Shown piece by piece: positions 25,101-37,025 of a stretch of 64,000 nt of DNA. A model generated the notes under the pieces. That model was not told where the DNA came from and ran no database searches. It worked only from the letters and a program-made list of their open reading frames with translations. Position 1 is the first letter of the stretch. Every line of letters begins with the position of its first letter. This DNA comes from Lepraria neglecta (Eukaryota > Ascomycota > Lecanoromycetes > Lecanorales > Stereocaulaceae). The stretch covers positions 5,029,501-5,093,500 of the forward strand of contig CM065646.1 in NCBI GenBank assembly GCA_033220425.1, in the 5' to 3' direction. Both the position numbers and the translations under genes were made by a program.

Positions 25101-26356
25101 GGTTCTTCATGATATCCATGAGGAGGTCAAAGAATCTGCCGAGGTCGCTGTCTTCTGGTGCAAAGGACGGTCTTTCTTCCAAGAGTCGGCCAATATTGAA
25201 TATCATCTGGCTTGTAATTAGCTGTGAATAATTACAAGGGTCCATTTATGTGAACCTCAGAGAACTTCTTAAGAAGTAAATACTTCGCTTCATCAATGTC
25301 TGAAGGGTCAATAATAAGCCATTGACAGAGCTGCTTAAGCAAGTTGATTGTGTCAGCATTCAACATCGGGCCTGCGAGGTCCTTGAAATCATCCTCCGAG
25401 AAACGAGACCGATTATACAGAGCGTATAGCGAGTCGACAGCTGCCTGAACCCGGCGTCAATGTACTGTTCATTATCTGGCAGATTGGAAAGACATACGCA
25501 CCAATTGAATGGACATATTCGAGACCGCCAGACAGGCGCAGATACGATTTACAGCATGCGTAGTAACCAAGGCTCTAGGTATGACCCACGTGATGACTGA
25601 TTTGAAAGTAGCAAGAACTTTCACAGCACTGACTTGCTGGTCCTGACTGACTTTTTCATCACTGATGCACCACTCAAGGAGAGCTGCCATGCGAGCCAAC
25701 CATCCTTCGGAACCATATCTGGTGTTGATCGTTATCTCTCGAGACGGAAAGTAATCTGTCAGCACATCTGCCGGTGTAAAGATGTCGACGCAAGCCCGGT
25801 TGAGATCATTGCCTCTTAAGGCAGCCGTAGAATCATCGATTCCAAAAACGTCCTCTGATAGAGTCTCCAAGATTGTCAGGACCAAAAGCCTTTGAGCAGA
25901 CGGACCGTCCCACAAGCGGACTAAAAGCTCGTCCATGTCTATCCAATCCAGACCCCAGCTTCTCTTGGCTATCTCTACCCATATTTCAGCAACCTTGTTG
26001 GTGATGTACGGCGGATCTTCACTTGAAATGTTGAGAGCAAGAGTCACCACCCAGTTACGAAGTGCCCTGCTCTGCTCTGAGGTGTAGTCCGACCACTTGT
26101 GACATACCGCATACTCGAGCAGGGAGAGACCGTAGTGACGAACAATCGCTGGGTGTTCCTTTGCCGATGCCAGTCCAAAGCCATGGTATGGCGCTTCCTC
26201 GTCGAATCTAATCTCTTCAAGATATCGGGAGGCATTGTGTCGTATCTCGTTGGGAGATCTGGGGTTGTGTATTATCTCCAAAGCATGCAGAATCTGTGTA
26301 TTCGCCTCAGGCTTGTCATCTCCATCGTGGCCGTTCACGCCCTCAACGCCGTTCAT
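22149..26356 (-). CDS. Exportin-5/Msn5-type karyopherin (importin-beta superfamily)
   Basis: Nuclear transport receptor that carries phosphorylated proteins, and in some organisms RNA, out of the nucleus with Ran-GTP. The first exon starts MNGVEGVNGHD at 26356. It contains LHALEIIHNPRSPNEIRHNA, AYGF-like APYHGFGLAS and VRHYGLSLLEYAV, the conserved N-terminal HEAT region of Msn5/exportin-5. Later exons (about 25460-25246, 25245-24577, 24456-24070, 24023-23694, 23658-22843 and 22754-22149) are all alpha-helical HEAT-like sequence. The C-terminus reads GIAGMFG. Short introns separate the blocks; exact junctions were not all resolved. Total length of about 1250 residues fits the family. It lies head to tail with the PDAT gene, with about 570 bp between them. 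Confidence 0.88.
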
Positions 26357-26927
26357 TTCAGAAGTTCTGTGACCGTGTATGTGCTATGGAGCTTGTGGTG
26401 AAAGATTTTTGTAGCGGCATCGAAGGTCGGTCGTGTACACGGTAGGAGGATTCATGGATACGGGAGGTGAGTCAGTGCAACTTGCTCGACATTGGAGTGG
26501 CACCGGGAGGTAATGGCGAAAATTGGACTGCTCCCCAAGCTAGAAAGTCTTGTGTGAGGTGAGTAGGTAGCTATACACAGTGCTTATCTAGGCAAACGAT
26601 CACGAGGGCCTTCGTACAACGCAGACGTGCTGCAGGCGTCCCGAGTTTGGCGCCTAACACACCTTAAGTTAGCCCCGGAGCGGGAGTATCTAGTGTCCCC
26701 TAATCCCGCCTGAAGTTGGAAACCAATAGGCTTCTTTCCGGGCGTTTCCTGCCTACACTTATTGATTTTCCCCAGGGTGTGCACATTTACCCCTGCTTAT
26801 CTATTTCCGGACCCAATTACTTTGTACTATACGCAGTATCAACTCTGGCTCACTGATTTCTTTTGCTACCGAAGTAGTCAGGTTCTAATTTAAGCTGACC
26901 AATGCAATTAATTCTATTCCCAGGGTA
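26357..26927. other. Intergenic region between PDAT and the exportin gene
   Basis: No gene is visible. It should hold the PDAT 3' end and the exportin promoter. Short open stretches here show no family resemblance. Confidence 0.5.
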
Positions 26928-29115
26928 TCAATCTATATCTACGGACTCATGCCCATGAACGCCGCGCCGTGGTCTAGAAAATAATAAGCCTAAGTGGTCT
27001 CTCATCTCACTCTTGATTGTATCTTCCTCTTCATAGATCCTGACTTTTTCCGAGTACTCTCGTATGTTTGAAACGTAATTATCCTCAATCTGGTCACCCC
27101 TCCCACCTGCAACTCGTAGAATTAGATCATTCAACGAGGATCGTCCCAAGATATCAACGTGGTCACCTGCGGATATCAGCTCGAGGCACGAGGAATACAC
27201 GAAGAGCGGGGATCGTACCGGTATTGGGTCCACCACGGGGAGAGAATCTGTCAGGTTCGTGAGGCATTTCGTATACCTTGATCTTCACGCCGGCTGGATT
27301 AAACCGCTTGAGATGCCAACCTCTTGCACACATATAGCCATTGCTCAACAATGGTACGGTGCCATCACCCTCGCCCATAATTACACCACGATCTATTGTC
27401 CCCGCTGTCAGTGAGGTATCAATTGTAACATTCAAAGACGAGAGCGGATCCGTTTCCTCGTGGTAGAAGTAGCTTCTCTCAGTGGCTTTGCCCACGCCAT
27501 AGAAGCAGTAGATCTTTAGATTTGGGGCAAGTGGGAGGCGGCTTTCTAGCGGATTGATCCATTTGCGGTGATCAAATTCGTTGGTCTCAACTTCAGCAGA
27601 TGTGTGCGCGACGCCGTGGGAGTAATTGTCGAGCACCGCGTCTTTGTACCACGTATCGCTGTGCTTTAGCAGATATGACAGACTTTCCTCTATTGTTAGG
27701 TTGCTAGGCGATTGCGTCGAATTACTCTCTCTGAAGTTGATGAATGTCCCATAGCTGATATTTTGCCCAGGTAGGTCGTCCGGCGCCCAAGTCTTGTTGC
27801 CCCAGACCTCGTTTCCACCTTTTGGCAGCATCATAGATACGCCAGGCATAGTCCTGAAGATTTCACAACGCTCGTCTTTGCCCAAGAACTTCTCAAGACC
27901 GTAGACGGCAAAAGCATTAAGCTGGGCGGTGTCCTTCATCTCGCCGGAAAGGACGGCCGGGAGTCCTTTCAGAGCTCCAAGCATACATCCGCTGACATTG
28001 ATCCATGAGTCCACGTATTTATCGACCCATCCAGGACCACCGTGTCCAGATGCCTCGACCCAATGGAAGAAGTAGAAGAGCACTTGTGAACCCATGCTGT
28101 GTGAGATCAAGGCCACTTTTTGGTCAGAAGTCTGCACAGCTGTTTCGATGTGAGACCTCAGCCGAGAAAAGTAATGGTCACGGTGTTCGAGGTTTGCGCA
28201 CGATAACCTCCAATCATAAGCTGCGGTGAAAGCATTGGTCCTGGAGAAGGTAAGTGCAAGCTCCAGACACTAACAAGCCTTGACCTACGGATCATAGCCC
28301 AAAGTCGCCAAATTCTCGAGTATCTTACTCCATATCCAATACCCAGTGATGAAGCTACGCAGGGGTCAGTCCTTCAACACTGCAGCTTCTTCCCTCAAGG
28401 ACACCCACAAATCAGCAGCATCAAATCCCTGTGCAGATCTTAGTTTCACGCCCGGCGGATCGAGGCCTGTAAGCTTGTCCAGCATGATATGCCTCTTCCA
28501 GCCCTTCTTGTCCACGACCAGCGCCCTCATCATGCTCCAACTGCCCCAGAGTCGCTTTCTGAAGTACTGTCTTGATGCTTCTTCGGTTCCCCAGCTTTCT
28601 AAGCCAGTCGATATAACACCAGGAATCATGATGACCGGATGTAATGCTTTGACGCCTTGCGATTGTAGATGGAGGCCAACCGAGAAGGAGTCATAGTTGA
28701 CGGCTTCGCGCTCATGTCGCTATGGTCACCATCTGTATTAGCAACTTCAGCGTGTGCGTTACTTTAAGGCCATGGTGGGGGGCTTGCAGACTGTGATATC
28801 TTTTGCGTCCCTTATGATGCCTGCAGGTATGACATCCAGAAGAGACTCCAGGTTGAGATCAACCAGGCCCTCGAGATTAATCACATCGTGTTGGTTGGCA
28901 AAGAATGCTGCTACAACGAGCCCGAACAAGCCTCCTAATCCAAATATCAGACCCTGCCGACGCTTGCTCTTCTTGCTTTTGAGCCTTTTAAGCTGTGAGT
29001 CTGGTACTAATGTCACCGGCTCTCCTTTGACTGGCGAAGGGTCGCGCGAGGCTTCTGTAGAATCAGAGGTGGAGTCGCCAGAGGGCCCGAGTATACGCCG
29101 TCGGAGAGATGACAT
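26928..29115 (-). CDS. Phospholipid:diacylglycerol acyltransferase (PDAT/Lro1, LCAT family)
   Basis: Endoplasmic reticulum enzyme that moves a fatty acid from a phospholipid to diacylglycerol, making storage triacylglycerol. The start at 29115 gives MSSLRRRILGPSGD. A basic patch (KRLKSKKSKRRQ) and one membrane helix (about residues 55-72) follow, making a type II membrane protein. Later exons carry HPVIMIPGVISTGLESW, the lipase nucleophile in ALISHSMGSQV, the acid in GEGDGTVPLLSNGYM and the histidine in DHVDILGRSSLND. The last intron (27167-27218) splices PNTG to DHVDIL in frame. The first exon probably ends near 28792. At about 600-640 residues it is a normal family length. It shares a 317-bp divergent promoter with the NAA30 gene. 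Confidence 0.93.
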
Positions 29116-29432
29116 CTCTCTTCAAAGGAGGTATCTTTCTATTCACGAGGATAGCATGGTGGTAGAGTACTGGTGTTGAAAGTAAACATGGCAAAGTGAT
29201 TTGCCGTCATAGCTTAGCTGCTGTGCATATCCGAGCACTAACCTAACGATTTAGGGCCGAACCCGCTAAAAGCTACATCTAATTGGCCTCCGGGAACTTT
29301 CGGTTAGGCGCAAGCTCTAGGACTTAGATAACGGCTTCCAGGGGTGCTCTGGGCGGGTGGCCGCTTATTAGGTGAACCCTGAGCTGGTGAAAAATCGCCA
29401 ACCGAAAACGTAAATATCGAGCATAATCCTCA
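29116..29432. promoter_or_regulatory. Divergent promoter region between PDAT and NAA30
   Basis: 317 bp separate the two start codons, which point away from each other, so it must hold both promoters. No single known site stands out. Confidence 0.5.
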
Positions 29433-30162
29433 ATGACAGCCGTCACCTCGCGTACCACAGATCTTTCAAATATGAGCGACTCTAATACATTCATTGCTCC
29501 TCCCGAGCTCCGCTACATCCAATACCACAGCTCCAAAGAAAGCACCTACCTCTCCGCAATCCGGCAACTGATATCAAAAGATCTCTCCGAACCCTACAGT
29601 ATTTATGTCTACCGCTACTTTCTATATCAATGGGGAGATCTGTGTTTTATGGTATCTTTCCCCCTCCCCCAAGGGGTTCCTGTCCTTACTCATTCTTATT
29701 AACATTTGACACTAGGCATTGGATGAAAAGGACAGTCTCATTGGCGTAGTTATCTCTAAGCTGGAGCCGCATAGAGGCGGTCCGATGAGAGGTTACATCG
29801 CTATGCTGGCTGTGCGAGAGGAGTATAGAGGCAAGGGCGTGGCTACGAAGTTGGTGCGGATGGCGGTGGATGTCATGGTTGAGAGAGATGCTGACGAGGT
29901 GGGTAACTCTCCTAGGGTTTCCTACTCTTGATAGGGCATGCTAACGAAGTAAATGCAGATTGCCCTCGAGACTGAAGTCACTAATACAGCTGCCATGAAA
30001 CTATATGAGCGGCTAGGATTCCTCAGGAGCAAGCGGCTGCATCGGTATTACTTGAACGGTAATTCTGCATTCAGATTCATGTTATTCGTGAAAGAAAGTA
30101 CGGCACAATGTGGGGACGAAGACGAAAACCCGCAGTTGCCCCCAAGGCCGCCGTCAGCGTGA
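29433..30162 (+). CDS. NatC catalytic subunit, N-alpha-acetyltransferase Naa30 (Mak3)
   Basis: Acetylates the N-terminus of nascent proteins starting with Met plus a hydrophobic residue, on the ribosome, together with Naa35 and Naa38. Exons 29433-29651, 29716-29898 and 29959-30162 join in frame to 201 residues. GNAT-family marks include LSEPYSIYVYRYFLYQWGDL near the N-terminus and GYIAMLAVREEYRGKGVATK, which holds the acetyl-CoA loop. The C-terminal block is ALETEVTNTAAMKLYERLGF with RLHRYYLNG. An alternative start is the Met at 29472. The short proline-rich tail is not conserved in the family as I know it. Confidence 0.94.
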
Positions 30163-30261
30163 AACCAGGGTATATCTATATGTACATTTTCACGACCAAC
30201 GCCTAGACTCCAAACGACGTCCACTCTTGAAAAGCCCCGATTCTCAAGAAGCTGAGACCGA

Positions 30262-33200
30262 TCAAGCAGCGGCCTCGACCAGCCTGAAGCCTGCGCTGAC
30301 GGTCTTTTGGATCTCTTCGTTCTTGTGCTGGAGTAGTGACAGCGCGTACGCAACGTCGTTCCACTGGCGTTCACTCTCACATCGAGCCAGCCTGGCTGCA
30401 AGCTTGTCTGCCAGTTGCTTGGCGTGCTTGTCCTGTGGAGGGGTTAGTGAGCAAAGAGGAGGCAGGTTGGTGTTTGGGCTGCTTACCTTTTCAATGAAAG
30501 AAGACAAGAACTTGATGATCCGCTTGAGTGCATCCTCTTCGAGACCCTTTTCTGCGCTCAGAAGGGAGAACATATCGATGAAATGGTTGTACACAGCGTT
30601 ATCCTTCGTTGCCAGCTCTGTAAAGAACATCCGCGAGAGATCCGCAATTCGCTTGTCCGAGTCCTCCAGACATTTGGCCATCTCGCCTAGCTGGCCCTTG
30701 ACCTTCACTTGTCCTGCTAGGATGAGGAATGTCAATGTCATCAGACAAGTGCGCTTGACCGAAGCATCATTGTCATTCAATCGCCTATACAGGAAGTCGG
30801 TGTTCTCGTCAATAAGATGATTGAAGCAGACCGCCATGTCTCCCAGAGCGATGACAACATTGCTTCTAGTAACAGCGTTCTGTGATCTCTCGAGGATGGT
30901 AATGAGGAGCGGGAGGTTCTTTTCGCAGTATTCAGACGAAACACACATCAGCTTGGCCATACAGAGCGTGGCTGCTGCTTGGAGATCCTCGTCCTGATAG
31001 GCCGTATTGTTTGAGCATATCTCCGCCACCATAGGTCCGAAATTCGAAAGAAGTGAGTTCTCTCCATACAGTAGCTCTCGCTCGCGGATATGGGTCATGG
31101 CTTCGGTGAAGTCATCTTCGGTGGTACCGCCAATCAAGTCTAGTTCATCTTGGTCCACTGCCCCTGACTTGACTGGAGAAGCGTTGGCGGCTTTTGTCTT
31201 TTCCTTCTCGGCTTTTCTTCGCTTGAAGTCCAACTCGCAGAGCTCCAGATGGACGATCTGCTTGATAGCTATGTGGCCGACCACGAACAGCAATTGAGAA
31301 AGAGCCAGAGAGGCCTTTTGTGTCCTTTCAGGTTCTTCAGGTGGTGGAGATGGCAATTGGTTTTCACCCTCGACTCCCTCCATGGGCTCTGAAGATGAAG
31401 GAACGTTTCGAGGCTGAAATACATACTTTGTCTTCCGACGGAGGATTTCCGAGCAGAGCGTGTCCGGGTGTTTTGACAGGGCGTATATGGCACCAATGGC
31501 TTGTTCAGCAACACCAAACCTATAATCCCGTTAACACCTTAGTGTTTGGGCAAATAGAGTCTGAACCTACCATTCTTTGCTATCAGAAATGACCTCAACC
31601 ATCACAGTCAATTTGGTGAGGATGGCATGGTCATTAGGAAGCTTTGGTGCTTCCGCCGCAGCTTCCTTGCCTTGACGTTTGGTAGGGTTCATGCGCCGGA
31701 GAGCAAGACAGGTGTACTTTGCCAGAGCCAGATCAGATCGTCCCAAGGGTCCCAATCCGATTCGGAGCATAGTACCCATCTCTTTGACAACAATCTCAGG
31801 ATCTGCGGTAGCCAGCATCCCCAGCACTATGATCGCCCCGCGCCGTTGATTCTTGGAGATTTCCTGCTTCTGGACACCGTAGACTTGCCAGAGCTTCGTC
31901 ACGACCAGCTCTGATACATGGTCGGCTTTTACCATGGTGTTGAGGAGCTGCTCCAAGGATGTTAGCTCTGCCGGAGTTGCGCCAAACGTCAGACTAATCA
32001 TGTTTCGAGCAACATAGTTGGCCGCATCATTCTCACTGAAAGAATCGGGAGCGCTGAAGAAAAGGCTTCGATAGCAATCGATGAGATGTGTCTGAACGCC
32101 TTTACCTTCGTCGCTGTTCCCTTTTGTCCATATCAAACGGAGCATCCTGCGAATGCCAGTCCTCGCAGCCTCGATCTTGTATGCGTCGATGACCACAAAG
32201 AAGTCCATAGCCTCAATGACCTCGCTTTTATTCTTGGAAGACAGCAGCTGGCAGACCACGGGAGTTCCAGCATGCAAGACTTCGATGAAGCGGATGGCTT
32301 CAGTATAATATTTGCGGGTTAGTTGAAGTCTCGTCATAAGCTCTGACGTTGCTGCGTCCTCCTGTGCTTTCTTCAGTGCAGCCGCCTGCTGTTCCTCGGT
32401 CATTGGGGCCGGCGCTTTCGCAGGACTGCCCATAGTGGTGGCTTCGTCTAATAGAGCACTGTCGACTGTTGCCTCAGCTTGAAGGTGCTTTTCGCCGAGA
32501 CCGGGCGAGTCAGCTGGAGGCTTCAATGCGTTTAGCTGTTCCTCCACAGCTTGCAGTCGCTCGTCCCATTCCTTATATGACAGCTGTCCGCCATGCATGA
32601 CGCTGAAAGGGTGAGTCGACACAAGCTTGCCTAACAGCTTGATTGCGTTCCTCCTGACATTGCTACTTTTGTCTTCCAAACTTCGGGCAGCAAGTTCTGC
32701 CGCTGCTTGTCGCCGCTTAGGGAACTTCTGCTCCAGATCGCACAACTTCATGTACACCTGAATGTTTCTGCACCGGCAATACGGGTTAGTGTCCAGAAAA
32801 CGCTCCTCCAAGATATCGAAGAATCCATTGATCTGAGTTTTGGAATTTTCATTCCGCTCTTCTTGCTTGCTGAGATCAACTATAAGGTTACCGCAGACTT
32901 CAATGACAGCGCATCGAAGCGTGTACGCCTTAGAATGTCAGCACTGTTCGAAGTCATCACCAATATTAGGAATTCAGGCTCACTTCACTGTCTAGTTGCT
33001 TGACAAGTAATGTCATTTGCTTGATCACTAGACGAGGTGCCAGTTCCGAGAGTTTGATTATAAAAGCTGACACAGATTTTGGACCCCGCGTATCGTTGTT
33101 GTTGAACTCCTTGATGCTCAAATCCCTACAGCGATTGTCAGCTTCCTGCGGCCGGAATATAATTACATCAAATGTTACCTCAGGACTTCGTCCATTAACT

Positions 33201-34171
33201 GTGGGTAATCGTATTGCTCGGACAGGATGTGCAAGAGCTCAGCCATTGGCTCCGCAAGATGCTCAAAGTAGGAGAGATTCTGAATGATCGATGTCTGTGC
33301 TCCTGCGAAAAGTCAGCCGGAATGACCACTGCTCCATAGGTAGAAGACTACCAAAAGCATGTCCATGGTGCTTGACTGCTATGCAGAGCACCTTGAAAGC
33401 GTGCATACGCAAAGCCGTGCTCTTTATCCGCCGTTCACTCTCCAGAATCAGGTATACAGGCCGCGTAAAAAGTCCAACAAATGTATCCCTTTCCGAAGTC
33501 GTCACAAAGATCTTTCCAAGCTTCAATTTCAGCACCTTGCACATTGTATCCAGAGCAGTCTGTAGTTGCGCTGAAGAATCCCAGCTACCATCTTTTGCGG
33601 TTCCTTTGGTTTTTACGCCCTTTCCACCTCGGACTTTCACAGGTGCGCCACTAGGCTTTTCTGCGGCTTTCACCTCCACGACGGATATGGACCACTGCAA
33701 CAGGAATGCATACATCTCCAACAACTGTTTCTGATGCCGGGAAGCACCTTGTTCCTCTGGCTCGAGGTCATTGTGGACGGCATCTGCCTCTGACGAGAGG
33801 CCGGAGATGATCAGATCGAAGATCTTGCTAAGGGAGAGCGTAGGCAGTAGAGAAGCTGACCTGGATAGTTGGAAGAGTTCAGAATCTGGGTCACTAGGGA
33901 AAGTTTTCTGGGAGATAAGAGAATTGGGGGCACACTTGAGTAGGAACTGCAGTGAATCGAACGTAGAGCTTCTAGTCAAAGCTTCAGGATTCTCTGCGAT
34001 CGAGTCCACGATTGGGTTGAGAACGCCATTGACCAGGCTGATAGTGAGCGATTCGGGATCGCTCTCACAATCCTGTAGAGCTCCGTCTGCCTCGGGGGTT
34101 GCTATTGTAGCGGGGTCGCTGAGGTATTGCTTGAGCGTATCATTGATGTCGAAGTCCACCTGGTCTCCCAT
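30262..34171 (-). CDS. Condensin complex subunit 1 (Cnd1/Ycs4, NCAPD2)
   Basis: HEAT-repeat subunit of condensin, needed for mitotic chromosome compaction. The start at 34171 reads MGDQVDFDINDTLKQYLSDP, as in other fungal Cnd1 proteins. The long middle exon (about 32811-31570) holds DLEQKFPKRRQ and SSNVRRNAIKLLGKL. The following exon holds RSNVVIALGDMAVCFNHL, DASVKRTCLMTLTFLIL and KVKGQLGEMAKCLED, the best conserved condensin D2 region. An in-frame 54-nt intron (30433-30486) with clear GT and AG ends interrupts the last part. The C-terminus is RLVEAAA. Roughly 1200 residues. The divergent partner Cdc7 is now about 4.3 kb away because of the transposon between them. Confidence 0.93.
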
Positions 34172-34331
34172 GGTGAACTAGAGCGATAGAAAAAGGGAAC
34201 CCTTGTTGATGCGATAGAGAGATTTCAAGTCATATCAGATCGTAGTTGTCGCAAAATCGGTGTTTACGGCGCACGGACCATTGTTTACTTTTAGTAGTAG
34301 ACGCGTCCCGCGCCTGCCCCGCTAAGCTTTA
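34172..34331 (-). promoter_or_regulatory. Cnd1-side half of a split divergent promoter
   Basis: 160 bp between the Cnd1 start codon and the mariner-type element. With 38324-38474 it would form an original intergenic region of about 310 bp between two divergent cell-cycle genes. Its last two bases, TA at 34330-34331, are the target duplicate. Confidence 0.6.
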
Positions 34332-34422
34332 CAGTCGATTGCAAAACCATTGGCGGGAACGCTAAGGCACTTTCGGGGTACCCCACCACACACCAAATTC
34401 TGGTGGCAGAACGGGTATATAG
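34332..34422 (+). repeat. Left terminal inverted repeat of the mariner-type element
   Basis: Starts CAGTCGATTGC and matches the right repeat over about 91 bp with only a few mismatches. Inside is a small palindrome around GGGGTACCCC and an imperfect one around ACCAAATTCTGGT. Confidence 0.93.
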
Positions 34423-34558
34423 AAAGTGCTGCGTTGTCTCTGCAGTAGTGCTCATGTAGTCTTCCTAAAACGGCAAAGATGAAGCCGCCAGTGCCCCATA
34501 TATGGTGTTTTGTCTCCCCCCGCGCTCGTAGACTGTAGACCTCATTGTCGCTGTCGCT

Positions 34559-36976
34559 ATGGGCCCCAGAAAGCGTCGTTCCAGTACGTTTGACAGGTAT
34601 GCTGCCGTCGATAGAGAGCCTGCTGTCGCCCAGACACCTCGCCGTCTGACCCTGAAGCCTCCTGCCCCTGCTGCTGCTGCTGCTGCCCCTCAGACACCTG
34701 GACGTCTGACCCTCAACCCGCCAGCCCCCCCATCTGGACGGCTGGTGCTGAAGCCACCCCAGGCGCCTGAGCAGGCTGAGAAGCGTCCACCGCCGCCCAA
34801 AAAGGATGGCAAGGCAGCTCCTCAACGAGCTTTGAAGCCAGCTGCTAAGAAGGCCTCTAAAAAGGCTTCTCAACCAGCAAAGCAGCCCTCCCCAGAGCCC
34901 GAGCAAAGCCCCCCCTGTAGTATAGACGGATCTTTGCATGCTCCCCGTACATTCCACTCAAGTATGCCACCGCCACCTGTCTCGTCTAGCCTCTTTTCAA
35001 GCCAGCAGTCGTCCTCAGCGCTATTCCTCAGGGCAAGAGCTCAGAAGGCAATTGATTTGGTGCCAGATACACCGTCTCGAACGTCTATAACCTCATTTCG
35101 ACATGATCTGCTCGATGAGGATGACGATTCTGATGGAGCTGGGCCCGAGACTCAGTTATCCAACACTCAGACGTATTTCGATACCCAGCAGCCCCAAATA
35201 AGACGCCATTCGTCTGAAAGCCTGTTCGTAGGCGTCGAAGGTGAATCGAATAAGAGGTGGACGCAGGCTAGGAAGGAGATATCTCGTAGGGAGGACGTTT
35301 TCGGTGAGAGTGAGGAGACTCCAAAGGATGTCGATAACTCGCAGTCTACGGCTGGTCAGCAATCCCACGGTTCTACTACAAATCAGAAGAAGGGGAAGGC
35401 AAATTCGATACACCTGGATAGTGAGGACGAGCTCGAATCGCCAGGACGTGTTGCTTTTAAATATAAGCTTGCTGTCAGGTCATTCTGGGAGAAAGACATC
35501 CAAAGTTCGATTATTCGCAGCCAGACCTTCCGGGACTATACTGTCGATGGCAGTAACGACATTCTTATTAGAACTATGCATAATCAGCAGAAGGAATTCG
35601 CCGCTAAATGGGCTATAGAGAGAGGCCACGCCTGCTTTCGTGTCTCAGTCCAAGCAACACCATTTTATGAGAAGCTTACAGGGCCGAATCGACGTTCTAC
35701 CACCGCCGAGACGCAGCAGGACTGGTATAGTGTTGAAGACGAGCTTCGGGAGTGGCAGAAGGACGGAAAGAAGGGCCTACAGGTGGACCTTATATACCAT
35801 TGGGCCCGTAACAGCACGGGGGAGATCCCCGTAGTTGGCAAAGCAGCTGAGAAGAAGCCTGGGACGATTGTTTCAGGAACAGCAAGAGGCTCTACACATA
35901 TCCCAACTAATAGGCTTCTTGGGGAGATGGATGAGACGAATGCAGGGGAGCCTTGGAGGCAAAAACAACAGGAAATACACAATCGATGGGCTTGCAAAAG
36001 TTCTATATGCAGCAATACGGGCCACTATTGCTATTTGCATAAGGGCGAGCATATACCCTTCCTTCCAAGGCAGTCGAAGATGTGGGCAGTTGCTATCCTA
36101 AGAGATACTACAGGTCGAATAAGTGACGACGAGCCTCCTGCGTCTTTACTTGTTGAACTACAGCAGACGCAGAAGAAGGAGGCTCGTAAAGAAAAGAGAC
36201 GACATACCACTGAGACACCAACACAGCCTACAACTACACCTGCTTATCCTACTATAGGAGGGCAGTTTGGACAGCCACCGCCTTTGTATCCCTACGGATA
36301 TAGCTTCCAGCCTGGCTTTCAGCCACTGATATCAGGGCCCCAGTCGCTGAGAGACACGAGAACGTCAGATCTGATAAAAGAGCTTCGCTCTAGAGACGTG
36401 GATCCAACTGAGACAACTACTCGACCCCCTCACTCGATCTCTCGCTCAGTCACAGCAACACCAGGCCTCTCGTCCTATCGAAATAGCAGCCCTGTCGAAG
36501 GCGAACTAGCCGAGTTCGTTGGATGGTTAAGCAAAAAGCACCCTGAATACATAAAAGCATATGAGGAGGCTAAGGACGAGCTTATGGATCAGGGCTATAC
36601 TACAGATATCATACAAGCCTGGAAGAATGACGAGCATGAGGAGCAGTGGCGTAAGCTTGGTATTAAGCCTGGGATTGGCCGCCAATTGGCTAGAAACGTC
36701 AGTAAATGGGGCCGTGAGAGGCAGGTTCAAACGACTCTTCATGTTGGAGGTCTAGGAAGAACTCTCCCATTATCGCCATCGCGGCAGCGTTTAGCAAGCA
36801 GGCCTCAGCAGACGTCCTATAAGCAGGGACATATAATTCCGTCTGTTGAGACGAAAGCTTATGAAGATGAGACCCAGGATGATGACCCGGATATATACGA
36901 TCTATACGGTGGAGCGAATCTTAGTGATTCAGACTGTTTTGCAGAGACTCAGCTGGAGACTCAAGCAAAGACCTAA
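34559..36976 (+). CDS. Uncharacterised 805-residue protein carried by the transposon
   Basis: One uninterrupted frame, starting MGPRKRRSSTFDRYAAVD. I do not recognise a named family. Residues 1-160 are basic, proline- and alanine-rich and probably disordered, with two copies of TP-RLTL-PPAP and polyalanine. An acidic Ser-rich stretch lies near 185-300. Residues about 300-500 look folded (VAFKYKLAVRSFWEKDIQ, WAIERGHACFRVSVQ). They end in a Cys/His cluster, WACKSSICSNTGHYCYLHKGEH, that could bind zinc (split here: WACKSSIC, then SNTGHYCYLHKGEH). Residues about 650-720 form a helical, SAM-like region (FVGWLSKKHPEYIKAYEEAK), which suggests a DNA- or protein-binding role. The acidic tail holds QDDDPDIYDLYGG. 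No catalytic motif is seen. It might help transposition or bind chromatin; that is inference. Confidence 0.8.
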   Translation: MGPRKRRSSTFDRYAAVDREPAVAQTPRRLTLKPPAPAAAAAAPQTPGRLTLNPPAPPSGRLVLKPPQAPEQAEKRPPPPKKDGKAAPQRALKPAAKKASKKASQPAKQPSPEPEQSPPCSIDGSLHAPRTFHSSMPPPPVSSSLFSSQQSSSALFLRARAQKAIDLVPDTPSRTSITSFRHDLLDEDDDSDGAGPETQLSNTQTYFDTQQPQIRRHSSESLFVGVEGESNKRWTQARKEISRREDVFGESEETPKDVDNSQSTAGQQSHGSTTNQKKGKANSIHLDSEDELESPGRVAFKYKLAVRSFWEKDIQSSIIRSQTFRDYTVDGSNDILIRTMHNQQKEFAAKWAIERGHACFRVSVQATPFYEKLTGPNRRSTTAETQQDWYSVEDELREWQKDGKKGLQVDLIYHWARNSTGEIPVVGKAAEKKPGTIVSGTARGSTHIPTNRLLGEMDETNAGEPWRQKQQEIHNRWACKSSICSNTGHYCYLHKGEHIPFLPRQSKMWAVAILRDTTGRISDDEPPASLLVELQQTQKKEARKEKRRHTTETPTQPTTTPAYPTIGGQFGQPPPLYPYGYSFQPGFQPLISGPQSLRDTRTSDLIKELRSRDVDPTETTTRPPHSISRSVTATPGLSSYRNSSPVEGELAEFVGWLSKKHPEYIKAYEEAKDELMDQGYTTDIIQAWKNDEHEEQWRKLGIKPGIGRQLARNVSKWGRERQVQTTLHVGGLGRTLPLSPSRQRLASRPQQTSYKQGHIIPSVETKAYEDETQDDDPDIYDLYGGANLSDSDCFAETQLETQAKT

Positions 36977-37025
36977 ATCTATATATAACCTAGATTGCAA
37001 GCTTTCCCTCTTATTATATACACAA

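Noticed and set aside
28346-28696. Plus frame opposite PDAT
   Set aside because: The minus strand here codes for the conserved PDAT block around VIMIPGVISTGLESW.
30433-30486. Extra residues in the condensin frame
   Set aside because: The stretch is open because it is a 54-nt intron (GT...CACAG), a multiple of three, so it should not be counted as protein.
30110-30820. 236-codon plus frame
   Set aside because: Antisense shadow of the well-conserved condensin Cnd1 C-terminal part.
34322-34957. 211-codon minus frame rich in Leu and Arg
   Set aside because: Antisense of the proline/alanine-rich start of the 805-codon gene plus the inverted repeat; its composition is the mirror of that gene.
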